A stretch of DNA of 33,355 nt from Flavobacteriales bacterium. GTDB taxonomy: Bacteria; Bacteroidota; Bacteroidia; Flavobacteriales; JADGDT01. The translations under genes were made by a program, and so were the position numbers. Under the pieces are notes generated by a model. The model was not told where the DNA came from and did not search any database. It saw nothing but the letters and a program-made list of their open reading frames with translations. The DNA lies in NCBI GenBank assembly GCA_023145275.1, contig JAGLEB010000042.1:1-33355 (forward strand), in the 5' to 3' direction. Positions 15,379-24,507 of the stretch are shown here, one piece after another (the first letter of the stretch is position 1; each line of letters starts with the position of its first letter).

Positions 15379-17286
15379 TTAAATTGAAAATCGAGCAGTC
15401 AACATATAGTTCCTCAATGGCATTGCATAACCCGAGGTTACTTGGTATTGAGTGTTCCACAAATTGTTTGCTTTTGCTGTTATTTGAATGTTTATTTTTT
15501 TTAAGTCAAAAAAGTACGACACGCTGAAATCTCCGATTGAATATCCTTCTAGAGTATTTCCAGCATTGTCAATATTTCTATCGCTGTAATAATTAAGAGA
15601 AAAATCGCTTCTCAAGTTTTTATATTCCCACCATAAATTTGTATTGCTATTGTGCGTAGGTGTGTAAACTTGTTTCTGCCAACTTCCTCCTTCATCGTCT
15701 GATGTACTTGCATCGGTATATGTGTACGATTCTTTTATGCCAATCTTAGAACCAAATATTCTAGAACTAAAGTCAACTGACAACTCTAAACCTTTAGACT
15801 TTCCAATATTTTTATTTAGTGGCTTCCACTTGCCATTGTCTAGCTGAGCCCAAATAATTAAATTATTGATGTAATTATAAAAAATACTTTGCCCAAATTT
15901 AATGTCAATAAAGTCACCACCTATTGTTTGCGTTAAACCGAAATCACTTGAGTAACCTGATTCGTCTATTAAATCTGGGTTGCCAACTGCAAAGCCTGTT
16001 TCTCTCCAATAAAGATCGTTCATAGTAGGTATTCTATAAACTTTACCAAAGTTGAAATTAAAGTCAAGGAAACTTACAATATTACCATCTACACCTATTG
16101 AATATTGTAGAGGGTTGAAATTAGAATCAATCAATTCCTGACGAAGGCTAAGAGCGATATTTACTTTATCCCACAGATGCGAAAACTTATATGCAGCTAT
16201 GAATGAAAGCCTATTTCTACTTGGATTGCTACTATAACCACCTGAATCTGCATTTTCGTAAGTGTAATTTATTGCAGTGTATAAATTCTGATTTTCAGAC
16301 GTGAAATAGTTTGACTCTAGCTCGGATATAAATGAGCTTGAGGCGCTTTTAGATTCAGGATCGGGCGACATAGGATCCGTGAAATGAAGTTTTGCGCCTA
16401 TATATGCATTCTTGAAGTTAATGTTTAACCTGTTTTTAGAATATTTGAATATTGCTGTAACTAATAGGTTATTGTCAACCTGATTGGCCTCACTTGGAGT
16501 GTAGTCTGACATTAGAGTCTGTATATCCTTGTCGTAATTATTGAAAAATAGTGACGCTAAAAATGTTGTATTTTCGCCTACAGTAGTTTTATTATCTACA
16601 ATAATTCCGTACTGACTATAAGCGCTATTGCTTTGCTTCTCGGTAGGTGATCCAAATTTTGCTGTGTTTACAAACTCAAAGTCATTTTCTGATGATTGAT
16701 AAAAGCCCTTAATAGAGAATAGAGAGTTTTTAATATAGAAATTAGAGCCTAGCGCCAAACGGTAATTGGAGTAGCTCCCAACACTTGAGCTTAAAAATGC
16801 AGTATTCTCTTTTCTCAAACCGCTTGAAGACGAAAGTCTCAATACTCCAAAAGCTGCGCCACTACCTGCTAAAGAGCCAGAACCCCCGTATTGTAAGCTA
16901 ATATCACCTATTAAATCCATAGGAATAGAGCTTAAGTTTAAGCCCCCATTCATAGGACTTTGCAAGTTTATGCCATTCCATAATATTGCTGTGTGATATG
17001 ATCCTCCACCTCTAATTGATATGCTCGATAATCCTCCTGGGCCATATGATTTTATATTCACTCCACTACCAGCACTTAAAGCATCAGCAACAGAATTTCC
17101 CGAGAATGTTTTTAGGAGATTTTTGTCTAGAGTTTCCACCTTGAATCCAGTGCTAAAATCTTTAGCACGTGTATCCATTAAATCTATATTTATCAGTTCG
17201 TATATTGTGTCTTTACTTACTTCTTGCCCCGGAAGTTGATTAAGACAGAATACAAAAACTATAAAAAAAAGTTTTTTTATATTCAC
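15379..17286 (-). CDS. TonB-dependent receptor, BtuB-like (cobalamin uptake)
   Basis: Outer-membrane receptor that would bring cobalamin or cobinamide into the periplasm using the TonB motor. The 635 residues have a signal peptide (about 1-20, cut near LPGQ), a plug domain (about 40-150: SVADALSAGSGVNIKSYGPGGLSSISIRGG) and a 22-stranded barrel ending in a terminal aromatic-rich strand (MLTARFSI). It lacks the carboxypeptidase-like N-terminal domain of SusC-type receptors, as does BtuB. The cobalamin riboswitch about 120 nt upstream is the main reason to name its substrate. No periplasmic or ABC genes (btuFCD) accompany it in this window. Confidence 0.9.
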   Translation of the reverse strand: MNIKKLFFIVFVFCLNQLPGQEVSKDTIYELINIDLMDTRAKDFSTGFKVETLDKNLLKTFSGNSVADALSAGSGVNIKSYGPGGLSSISIRGGGSYHTAILWNGINLQSPMNGGLNLSSIPMDLIGDISLQYGGSGSLAGSGAAFGVLRLSSSSGLRKENTAFLSSSVGSYSNYRLALGSNFYIKNSLFSIKGFYQSSENDFEFVNTAKFGSPTEKQSNSAYSQYGIIVDNKTTVGENTTFLASLFFNNYDKDIQTLMSDYTPSEANQVDNNLLVTAIFKYSKNRLNINFKNAYIGAKLHFTDPMSPDPESKSASSSFISELESNYFTSENQNLYTAINYTYENADSGGYSSNPSRNRLSFIAAYKFSHLWDKVNIALSLRQELIDSNFNPLQYSIGVDGNIVSFLDFNFNFGKVYRIPTMNDLYWRETGFAVGNPDLIDESGYSSDFGLTQTIGGDFIDIKFGQSIFYNYINNLIIWAQLDNGKWKPLNKNIGKSKGLELSVDFSSRIFGSKIGIKESYTYTDASTSDDEGGSWQKQVYTPTHNSNTNLWWEYKNLRSDFSLNYYSDRNIDNAGNTLEGYSIGDFSVSYFFDLKKINIQITAKANNLWNTQYQVTSGYAMPLRNYMLTARFSI

Positions 17287-17321
17287 CCTTGCAAAAGATT
17301 AAATTAATCATTTGTAGCTGT

Positions 17322-17369
17322 GGATAAAAAGAAAAGTTTAGAAATGGAAAATACCAGATAAAACATTTC
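17322..17369 (-). promoter_or_regulatory. Possible expression platform of the cobalamin riboswitch
   Basis: Between the aptamer and the receptor ATG, minus-strand GAAATG (17364-17369) can pair with CATTTC (17341-17346). The next 19 bases (17322-17340) are T-rich. This could be a transcription terminator controlled by the aptamer. The stem is short and the loop is long, so the assignment is tentative. Confidence 0.35.
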
Positions 17370-17403
17370 CCACTTTTCACCCGAAAGCTTCAAATTGAAA
17401 TAT

Positions 17404-17548
17404 ATTCTGGTAGGTCTTCTGACTTACTCAAGTATTTTTTGCCTTCCCGTTATTATATAACAGTGGCGCAGGAGAAAAATACTATTACTGAGCTTACAGC
17501 TGCGGGGACAGTATCGGACTCACACCGATTTCCCTTAACCAAAATTCG
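17404..17548 (-). ncRNA. Cobalamin riboswitch
   Basis: On the minus strand the RNA reads GGGAAATCGGTGTGA, then GTCCGATACTGTCCCCGC, then AGCTGTAAG, which is the conserved core of the adenosylcobalamin aptamer, and ends with the B12 box GTCAGAAGACCTACC (17409-17423). The closing P1 helix pairs GAATTTTGGT (17539-17548) with ACCAGAAT (17404-17411). It lies about 120 nt upstream of the BtuB-like receptor gene. When cobalamin is abundant such elements turn expression off. The match to the family is unambiguous by eye. Confidence 0.95.
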
Positions 17549-17587
17549 TTGCAATAGTACGACAGTTTTTTTTAATATAAAAGAGTT

Positions 17588-17634
17588 AAGCTTCATCTAA
17601 TTGGCTTTTCTTATGCCTGAATTAGATGAAGCTT
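17588..17634 (-). terminator. Terminator hairpin after the phosphoribosyltransferase gene
   Basis: A perfect 15-bp stem, AAGCTTCATCTAATT / AATTAGATGAAGCTT, with a 17-nt loop. It begins about 20 bp beyond the stop at 17655 and separates that gene from the riboswitch leader. The T-run after it is short (CTCTTTTATATT), so efficiency may be moderate. Confidence 0.7.
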
Positions 17635-17654
17635 CTTGATGTATAATTACATGT

Positions 17655-18284
17655 TTAATTGTTTGTTGTAATCATCGATAGTCTATCGTTGAATCTTTCG
17701 TTGTCTATATTTTGATAGTGTTTGTAGTATTGTTCAATCCCTTTAAAATGATCGTCTTTTATTAAGTAAATGATTTTATCGACCATTGGTGATAATTCAT
17801 CGTATATTTTTGTACTTAATACAGGAGTGGCAATTGTAATACTTGCTACTTTCCTCCTTTTACACGAGTTGATACAGGCTATCATTGTAGATCCAAAATT
17901 AATGCCATCATCTACAATTATTACATTTCTCTTAGTGATATCAATTTTTTCTTGAATAGATCTGTGGGAGTCTATTTTGACTTTAAGTTTGCTTTTAGCT
18001 CGGCTAATGATATCTAATTTCTCTTCTTGATTTACAAATTTTTCGAAATCATTAAAAGCGATACTGCCATCTTCAACAATACTTCCGAAATTAGCTATTG
18101 GATTAAAAGGAGATTTAAGTCTTTCAGCTATTAAAAAATCAAATGGAGCATTAATGATGTCTACAATGGGAAGAGATGTTTCAATTCCCCCATTAGTAAT
18201 GGCTAGAATGATTGGTTCGTAGACAGTTAGCTCACGTAGCTTTTCAGCTAGTTTGAACCCTGCATTGCTTCGGTCGGCAAACAT
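17655..18284 (-). CDS. Phosphoribosyltransferase family protein (COG1926-like)
   Basis: A 209-residue protein of the type I phosphoribosyltransferase fold. The PRPP-binding loop VIIVDDGINFGST is at 121-133. The opening FADRSNAGFKLAEKL (2-16), the NGG at 31-33 and NPIANFGSIVEDGSIAFND (61-79) place it with the 'predicted phosphoribosyltransferase' group rather than with purine or orotate salvage enzymes. The substrate of this group is not established. It is monocistronic, with a terminator downstream, and lies upstream of the B12 riboswitch on the same strand, but nothing links it to B12 chemistry beyond position. Confidence 0.82.
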   Translation of the reverse strand: MFADRSNAGFKLAEKLRELTVYEPIILAITNGGIETSLPIVDIINAPFDFLIAERLKSPFNPIANFGSIVEDGSIAFNDFEKFVNQEEKLDIISRAKSKLKVKIDSHRSIQEKIDITKRNVIIVDDGINFGSTMIACINSCKRRKVASITIATPVLSTKIYDELSPMVDKIIYLIKDDHFKGIEQYYKHYQNIDNERFNDRLSMITTNN

Positions 18285-18380
18285 TTGTTTAGATTTTTAT
18301 GGAATAATGATTACTCAATTTTACGAATAAAAACAGTGTAATTTTATGATGTTAGTTGTTTTTTAACAAGTATTTTGTCA

Positions 18381-19892
18381 TTAATTCATGTCCAATAGAA
18401 CATCTAGATATATCCTATTGTTTGATAATCGTGGTATTTTGTTTTGTCCTCCTAATTTTCCGCGTCCTTTTAGCCAGTCGTAAAATAATCCTTTTCTAGC
18501 TTTGTGTAAAATTGGTAAAGAGAGAGTCATGTCATTAAATCTCTTTGCTTCATAGTCTGAATTTAACCCTTTTAGTGCGTCGTCAAGGTGTTTCGTAAAT
18601 TCATTTATGCTATTTGGTGCTTTGTCGAATTCTATTATCCATTCATGAGCGCCTGATTTTTTTTCTTTCATATAAACTGGTCCTGCAGTATATTCAGTAA
18701 ATATTGCACCAGTTTTTGTACACGCGAATTTCAATGCTTCTTCAGCGTTTTCTATTATTACTTCTTCCCCAAACGCATTGATAAAGTGTTTTGTTCTGCC
18801 GCTAATTTTTATCCTGTAGGGCGAGAGGCTTGTAAATCTTACTGTATCGCCAATAATATAGCGCCATAAGCCCGAATTTGTACTTATCACTATCGCGTAG
18901 TTTCTATACAATTCTACGCCGTCGAGATTTATAGTTTTTGGATTTTCATCATCAATTTCATCCATTGCAATAAATTCGTAGTAAATACCATAATCAAGCA
19001 TTAACAATAACTCGTCGCTATAATTATTATCTTGTATTGCGAAAAATCCTTCGGAAGCATTATAGATTTCAAAATATTTAAAATCAGATTTTGGAATTAG
19101 ATTTTTGTATAACTCTTTGAATGGCGAAAAGCCTACTCCACCGTGAAAGTATAATTCCAAGTTTGGCCAGATATCTAGGAGGTTATCTTTTCCTGTTTGT
19201 TTAATTATGTCATTTAATAACACTAACATCCATGACGGTACACCTGCAAGACTTCTAACATCCTCATTGATTGTTTCATTAATAATGGCTTTCATCTTTT
19301 CTTCCCAACCATCCATTAACGAAACTTTGTTGCTAGGAGTTGTTCCTAATTCTGCCCAAAATGGTAGGTTATCGATAAGTATAGCCGACAAATCTCCTGA
19401 ATAGGTATCGTTATTTTCGTATATAGAATGGCTACCTCCTAACCTCATCATTTTTCCCGAGAAAACTTCTGTTTCAGGATTGTTGTTTACATATATCGCC
19501 AAAGTATCTTTCCCTGCTTTATAGTGGCAGTTGTCTAAAGCCTCAGTACTAATAGGTATAAATTTGCTTTTAGCATTGGTTGTTCCTGATGATTTTGCAA
19601 ACCACTTAATATCCGAAGGCCAGAATATATTTTGCTCACCCCTTCTGATTCGTTCTATCATAGGAGCTAAATCTTCGTAATGATTTAGAGGAATCCTATT
19701 CTTAAAATCGTTGTAATTTTTAATTGATTTAAAGTCGTAGAGTTTCCCAAATTCAGTATTTGTGGCTGTTTCAACAAGATATCTTAGCACATCACCCTGA
19801 ACATCATTCGGATATTTCTTGAATAGCTCAATCTGATGGTATCTTTTTTTTAGATACCAAGAAAGAATGGAGTTATATATTTGAATAGGCAT
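18381..19892 (-). CDS. GH3 auxin-responsive promoter family protein
   Basis: Member of the GH3 branch of the adenylate-forming (ANL) superfamily; plant members conjugate amino acids to jasmonate or auxin, while bacterial members are uncharacterised. The 503 residues contain the ATP-binding segment FAKSSGTTNAKSKFIPIS and the motifs LYFHGGVGFSPF, YNASEGFFA and LWRYIIGDTVRF. The start is set at the ATG ending at 19892 (MPIQIYNSILSWYLKKRYHQI), the usual family opening. An in-frame ATG 54 nt upstream would add hydrophobic residues and run toward the divergent DUF2797 gene. The pairing with DUF2797 recurs in Bacteroidota. Confidence 0.88.
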   Translation of the reverse strand: MPIQIYNSILSWYLKKRYHQIELFKKYPNDVQGDVLRYLVETATNTEFGKLYDFKSIKNYNDFKNRIPLNHYEDLAPMIERIRRGEQNIFWPSDIKWFAKSSGTTNAKSKFIPISTEALDNCHYKAGKDTLAIYVNNNPETEVFSGKMMRLGGSHSIYENNDTYSGDLSAILIDNLPFWAELGTTPSNKVSLMDGWEEKMKAIINETINEDVRSLAGVPSWMLVLLNDIIKQTGKDNLLDIWPNLELYFHGGVGFSPFKELYKNLIPKSDFKYFEIYNASEGFFAIQDNNYSDELLLMLDYGIYYEFIAMDEIDDENPKTINLDGVELYRNYAIVISTNSGLWRYIIGDTVRFTSLSPYRIKISGRTKHFINAFGEEVIIENAEEALKFACTKTGAIFTEYTAGPVYMKEKKSGAHEWIIEFDKAPNSINEFTKHLDDALKGLNSDYEAKRFNDMTLSLPILHKARKGLFYDWLKGRGKLGGQNKIPRLSNNRIYLDVLLDMN

Positions 19893-19967
19893 TATTATTA
19901 CTATTTTTAGGATCTTAAAAATACTAAAAAATACTTGCAAATGCACTTTACTGGAGATTTAAAAAAA

Positions 19968-20738
19968 ATGACTACGGAGAATACTAATCCTGTTAGGTAT
20001 ATACTTGATTTAGAGAATGATTTCTTCGAGCTAAATAAGATTATTGGTAAGAAAATATCAATTAAATATCAGCATAAAGTGAAATGTTTTTGTGGAAAAC
20101 TAGTAGATAAAGTTTATCGACAAAATTTCTGTTACGATTGCTATTACAAGTTACCTCAAGCTAGTGAGAGTATTATGAAGCCTGAATTGTGTAAAGCTCA
20201 CTTAGGAATTGAAGTGAGAGACCTAGAATGGGAGAAGGAATTTGAGCTAAAACCACATATAGTTTATTTAGCTGTATCAAGTGGCTTGAAAGTAGGGATT
20301 ACTAGAAAAACTCAGATACCTACAAGGTGGATAGATCAGGGTGCTGAATATGCAATTGAATTTGCTGAGGTCCCAAATAGATATTTGTCTGGAGCTATAG
20401 AAGTTGCATTGAAACAGTATGTTTCAGATAAAACTAGTTGGCAAAAAATGCTTAAAAATCCTTCGCCAGAGGTTGACTTGCTCGAGTGGAAGAATAAGTT
20501 GAAAGAGTTTATGCCCGAAGAAACTAAACAGTATTTTTTGACAGAAAGGAATGAAGTTCACACAATTAAATTTCCAATAGAGAAATATCCTGAAAAAGTA
20601 AAAAGCGTTAATCTTACAAAGCAAGATTCATTTGAAGGCGTGTTAAAGGGTATAAAAGGGCAATATCTGATTTTTGAAGGCGGAATGGTGTTTAATGTTC
20701 GTAGCCACGAAGGCTATATTGTAGATATAGAGTTATAA
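19968..20738 (+). CDS. DUF2797 protein (zinc-binding, GIY-YIG-like)
   Basis: A 256-residue protein with a cysteine cluster (Cys40, Cys42, Cys55, Cys58, then Cys75 with His78), probably binding zinc, followed by HIVYLAVSSGLKVGITRKTQIPTRWIDQGA (97-126), which has the spacing of a GIY-YIG endonuclease core with its arginine at 120. Whether it cuts DNA is unknown. The start is ATG 19968, preceded by GGAG at 8-12 nt, a rare Shine-Dalgarno-like site in this genome; an upstream TTG (19935) is less likely. It is divergent from the GH3 gene, 75 bp apart, and followed by the YitT gene after 15 bp. Confidence 0.85.
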   Translation: MTTENTNPVRYILDLENDFFELNKIIGKKISIKYQHKVKCFCGKLVDKVYRQNFCYDCYYKLPQASESIMKPELCKAHLGIEVRDLEWEKEFELKPHIVYLAVSSGLKVGITRKTQIPTRWIDQGAEYAIEFAEVPNRYLSGAIEVALKQYVSDKTSWQKMLKNPSPEVDLLEWKNKLKEFMPEETKQYFLTERNEVHTIKFPIEKYPEKVKSVNLTKQDSFEGVLKGIKGQYLIFEGGMVFNVRSHEGYIVDIEL

Positions 20739-20753
20739 AATATTTTTTAATAT

Positions 20754-21722
20754 ATGATATCATTCCTCCATAATTTAATTGTTAAGAGAGTAAAGGCTCA
20801 GTTCAAAGAAAAAGAGATTCTTGCAGATGAGAATATGTTGTCTAAAGAAGTTACTTCATTAGAAGTAGATGTGAGCCACATATTTAAGGACAGTGCTTTT
20901 ATTTTGATAGGAGTTGTCCTTGCTGGCTTTGGGCTAAAAGGATTTTTATTGCCAAATTCATTTATTGATGGTGGAGTTACGGGTATATCGCTACTTACAT
21001 CCGAGATTACAGGTGTTTCATTATCGATATTGATTGTGGCGATTAATCTTCCGTTTATTATGCTTGGCTTATCGCAAGTAGGTAAGGAGTTTGCTGTGAA
21101 AAGTATAATTGGGATTGTGGGTTTAGCTCTTGTTGTGCATTTTGTTCCTTATCCGGTTGTTACAAGCGATAAACTGTTGATAGCCGTGTTTGGAGGGTTT
21201 TTCTTAGGAGCTGGAATAGGTCTAGCTATTAGAGGGGGTGCAGTACTTGATGGAACCGAAGTCTTGGCAATTTATTTTAGCAAGAAAACAGGTCTGTCTA
21301 TTGGGGATATTATCCTATTGTTTAATCTTGTTATATTTTCTTTTGGGGCGTACATTCTCTCTGTCGAAATTGCTCTTTATGCGATACTTACATATTTGGC
21401 CGCATCAAAAACTGTTGATTTTGTGATAGAAGGAATCGAAGAGTATACCGGGATAACGATTATTTCTGATTTTAGTGAAGACATTAGGCTTATGGTGACT
21501 AAAAAACTAGGGAGAGGAGTAACTATCTATTTAGGTAAAGGTGGCTATGGCAAACGAGATGCAAATCTTAAATCATTAGATATTATTTATACTGTTATTA
21601 CTAGGCTAGAAATTTCGAGGCTACGTACTGAAATTGATAAGATAGATCCTGATGCATTTATTATTATGAATAGTGTGAAAGATACTATTGGTGGAATTGT
21701 GAAAAAGAGACCTATGGAATAG
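20754..21722 (+). CDS. YitT family membrane protein (DUF161/DUF2179)
   Basis: Predicted inner-membrane protein of 322 residues. A charged N-terminal 45-residue segment is followed by about five to six hydrophobic segments (50-225), including FLLPNSFIDGGVTGISLL and the glycine-rich FGGFFLGAGIGLAIRGGAVLDGTEVLAIY, which are family hallmarks. A soluble C-terminal DUF2179 domain (about 235-320) has GRGVTIYLGKGGYGKRD and DPDAFIIMNSV. The family is found widely in Firmicutes and Bacteroidota; its transport substrate is unknown. It is probably co-transcribed with DUF2797. Confidence 0.88.
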   Translation: MISFLHNLIVKRVKAQFKEKEILADENMLSKEVTSLEVDVSHIFKDSAFILIGVVLAGFGLKGFLLPNSFIDGGVTGISLLTSEITGVSLSILIVAINLPFIMLGLSQVGKEFAVKSIIGIVGLALVVHFVPYPVVTSDKLLIAVFGGFFLGAGIGLAIRGGAVLDGTEVLAIYFSKKTGLSIGDIILLFNLVIFSFGAYILSVEIALYAILTYLAASKTVDFVIEGIEEYTGITIISDFSEDIRLMVTKKLGRGVTIYLGKGGYGKRDANLKSLDIIYTVITRLEISRLRTEIDKIDPDAFIIMNSVKDTIGGIVKKRPME

Positions 21723-21851
21723 TTTTAGACAATACCTAATCAGCTATTGACGAAATTATTGTAATATTGGTTTTAAATTAACCTAATTATAAATTCATTG
21801 AACAAAGATAGGCCTATATCTGCCTTTTTATTGCGCGAAGAATATTCTGTT

Positions 21852-24506
21852 ATGTTCGCAAATTCATTTCCTAAGATTGTACTTGTCATATTTTTTAGTC
21901 TATTGGCTATTGTCGTGAATGCTCAAAATTCTAATTATATAACTATTGATAAAAGTGCTAATGGAAAATTGCTATCCACTTTAGTGAGAGAGGTAGAGTA
22001 TAAGTACGATGTAGATATTGCATTTCAAGATAAAACGTTAAGAAAAAAGAGAATTAAAGGCATTACTAGACCTATGTCTCTGATGACCTTCCTCAAAGCA
22101 TTTTTACCAAATAAATATATTGTAGATGCTAATAAAGATATGTTTCTTGTTTTAGACTACAGAGTTGACTTATCAAATAGTATAGTTACTGGAGTAAAGA
22201 AAAATGGTAGTTTTTTTAGAGGAAGAGTTTACGATGTGTTAACTGGAGAGGCTATTGAGGGTGCTAGTATTGTTTTTATTGAAAATAATTCGGGGACTGT
22301 AACAAGTTCTTCAGGTGAATTTATGTCTACATCTTCAAAAGATATAATAATTGTTGATGTCAGTTTTATTGGGTATAATACTCAACGTGTTATTATTTCA
22401 TCGTCGACAATGTTAGAATCAAAAGTGGCCGACATCCCTATGGAATCATCATCTTCATTGTTGGGGGATGTTCTTGTTACGGCTAAACGGCATGATGAGA
22501 ATATAAAAATTGAAACAATAGGCATTCAGAAAATTGGAATTGCTACGATAAAAGAAATGCCAACATTCTTGGGCGAAGTGGATCCTATTAAGAGTATTGC
22601 AACTCTACCAGGAGTTAGTACTAATGGAGATTTGGGTTCAGGGTTTAGTGTTAGGGGTAGTGAGAATAGTCAGAACTTAATTTTGCAGGATGGTGCGATT
22701 ATTTTCAATCCCACTCACCTATTTGGCTTTTTTTCAGTGTTCAACCCTGATTTTATTAAAGAAATTTCACTTCTGAAAGGTGGTGGACCTGCAATGTATG
22801 GTGGTAGAGTAGCTTCTGTTATGAATATTGAGACTAGTACAGGAGATGTTACAGATTTTAGTGTTTCGGGTGGAGTTGGTTTAATTTCGAGTAGGCTTAC
22901 TTTAGAAGGGCCTATCAATAAAGGAAAATCCTCGTTCAAAGTAGGTGGGAGGGTTTCTTATAGTGATTGGTTTCTAAAGATGTTCGATGATATTCAATTG
23001 AATAATAGTTCTGCAAAATTTCACGATATCACGGCAAGTTTTTTTCAACAAATAAATGAAAAGAGTTTTATTACTGTAACGGGATATTATAGTCACGATG
23101 AATTTAAACTTGGAGTAGATTCTACTTTTAGTTGGACTACAAAGAATATATCGGTGAATTGGGATCACAAGTATAGTGAAGATTCTAGGTCTAGATTAAC
23201 GCTTGCGAGTAGTAACTATGATAGTGGCGTGCTGCATGATAATCGAGTAAGTGGATTCGATTATATGAATGGTATAAATGTACTGACGGCAAACTACGGC
23301 CATTCGTTTAAAGTTGGCGAGAAGACTACTCTTAATCTTGGGGTAAATAATAACTTTTCTAAAATAAGACCTGGAAAATCTACGGCTTACAATGGTAATG
23401 AAAACTATTTGCCAATTGAAATAAGGAATCAGAAGACTATAGAATCATCAATTTTTGCGCAAGTTAATTTTGAGTTAAACGACAGAATTTCTGTTAATGT
23501 TGGATTGAGGTATAGTCAATTCTGGAGACTTGGAGAAGACGAAATATACAGCTTCGATTATGAAAACCCTGATGGAAGGACACCTAGTATTGTGGATACT
23601 ACATATTACGAACATAATGATGTTGTAGCAAGTTATGGTGGCTTGGAGCCTAGAGTTTCTGTAAGGTATCTGATTGGAGAATCAGCCTCACTAAAAGCGG
23701 GATATAATAAAACTCAACAGTTTCTGCACCAAATATCTACAACTACAAGCCCAACCCCTGTTGATTATTGGATATCAAGTAGTGTAAATATTCTTCCGCA
23801 GCGTAGTAATCATTTTTCTTTAGGATATTTTCAGAATTTTGATGACGATATCTTTGAAACCTCTATAGAAGGTTTTTATAGTAATACTGATAATGCTATA
23901 GATTATATCTCAGGGGTAGACCTACATCTGAATCCTGCTGTAGAAGGTGGAGTGATTCAGGGAGATGGCTATGCTTACGGAGTAGAGTTTATGGTGAAAA
24001 AGAATCAAGGAAAACTTAATGGATGGGTAGCCTATACCTATTCTAGAAGTTACCGAGTGATGAAGGGTAAAACTTCAGACTTCGATATTAATAATGGTGA
24101 GCCTTATAGATCTTCTTTTGATCAACCACATCAACTTTCTGTAATTCTGAATTGGAGAATTAATAATCAGGTGGTATTGTCGTCTAATTTTACATACAAT
24201 ACAGGTCGACCTATTACAATTCCAATATCAAAATACTCATATGGTAATTCATTAGCTGTTAAAAATTATTCTGCAAGGAATGAGTATAGAATGCCAGACT
24301 ATCACAGGTTAGATTTGTCATTGACAATAAGTAGTAAGAAAAAACCTAATAAGAAGTTCTCAAGTGAGGTTGTTGTTTCTTTATTTAACGTATATGCAAG
24401 ACATAATGCTTATGAAATATACTTCAATGAATACGGGAGAGGGTATAAAACATATATTTTGGGAAGCATAGTGCCGTCTGTTTCGTATAATTTTAAAATA
24501 AACTAA
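21852..24506 (+). CDS. TonB-dependent receptor with STN and carboxypeptidase-like domains
   Basis: Outer-membrane transporter of 884 residues. From the start at ATG 21852 the order is a signal peptide (MFANSFPKIVLVIFFSLLAIVVNA), an STN-like secretin/TonB domain, a carboxypeptidase-regulatory-like fold (RGRVYDVLTGEAIEGASIVF...), a plug domain (PIKSIATLPGVSTNGDLGSGFSVRGSENSQ...) and the barrel. A TTG at 21798 is possible but would put 18 residues before the signal peptide. The next gene, a DUF4249 lipoprotein, begins 1 bp after its stop, a recurring Bacteroidota pair. No FecI/FecR-type regulator lies beside it, so signalling through the STN domain is not shown. Substrate unknown. Confidence 0.9.
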   Translation: MFANSFPKIVLVIFFSLLAIVVNAQNSNYITIDKSANGKLLSTLVREVEYKYDVDIAFQDKTLRKKRIKGITRPMSLMTFLKAFLPNKYIVDANKDMFLVLDYRVDLSNSIVTGVKKNGSFFRGRVYDVLTGEAIEGASIVFIENNSGTVTSSSGEFMSTSSKDIIIVDVSFIGYNTQRVIISSSTMLESKVADIPMESSSSLLGDVLVTAKRHDENIKIETIGIQKIGIATIKEMPTFLGEVDPIKSIATLPGVSTNGDLGSGFSVRGSENSQNLILQDGAIIFNPTHLFGFFSVFNPDFIKEISLLKGGGPAMYGGRVASVMNIETSTGDVTDFSVSGGVGLISSRLTLEGPINKGKSSFKVGGRVSYSDWFLKMFDDIQLNNSSAKFHDITASFFQQINEKSFITVTGYYSHDEFKLGVDSTFSWTTKNISVNWDHKYSEDSRSRLTLASSNYDSGVLHDNRVSGFDYMNGINVLTANYGHSFKVGEKTTLNLGVNNNFSKIRPGKSTAYNGNENYLPIEIRNQKTIESSIFAQVNFELNDRISVNVGLRYSQFWRLGEDEIYSFDYENPDGRTPSIVDTTYYEHNDVVASYGGLEPRVSVRYLIGESASLKAGYNKTQQFLHQISTTTSPTPVDYWISSSVNILPQRSNHFSLGYFQNFDDDIFETSIEGFYSNTDNAIDYISGVDLHLNPAVEGGVIQGDGYAYGVEFMVKKNQGKLNGWVAYTYSRSYRVMKGKTSDFDINNGEPYRSSFDQPHQLSVILNWRINNQVVLSSNFTYNTGRPITIPISKYSYGNSLAVKNYSARNEYRMPDYHRLDLSLTISSKKKPNKKFSSEVVVSLFNVYARHNAYEIYFNEYGRGYKTYILGSIVPSVSYNFKIN

Positions 24507-24507
24507 G

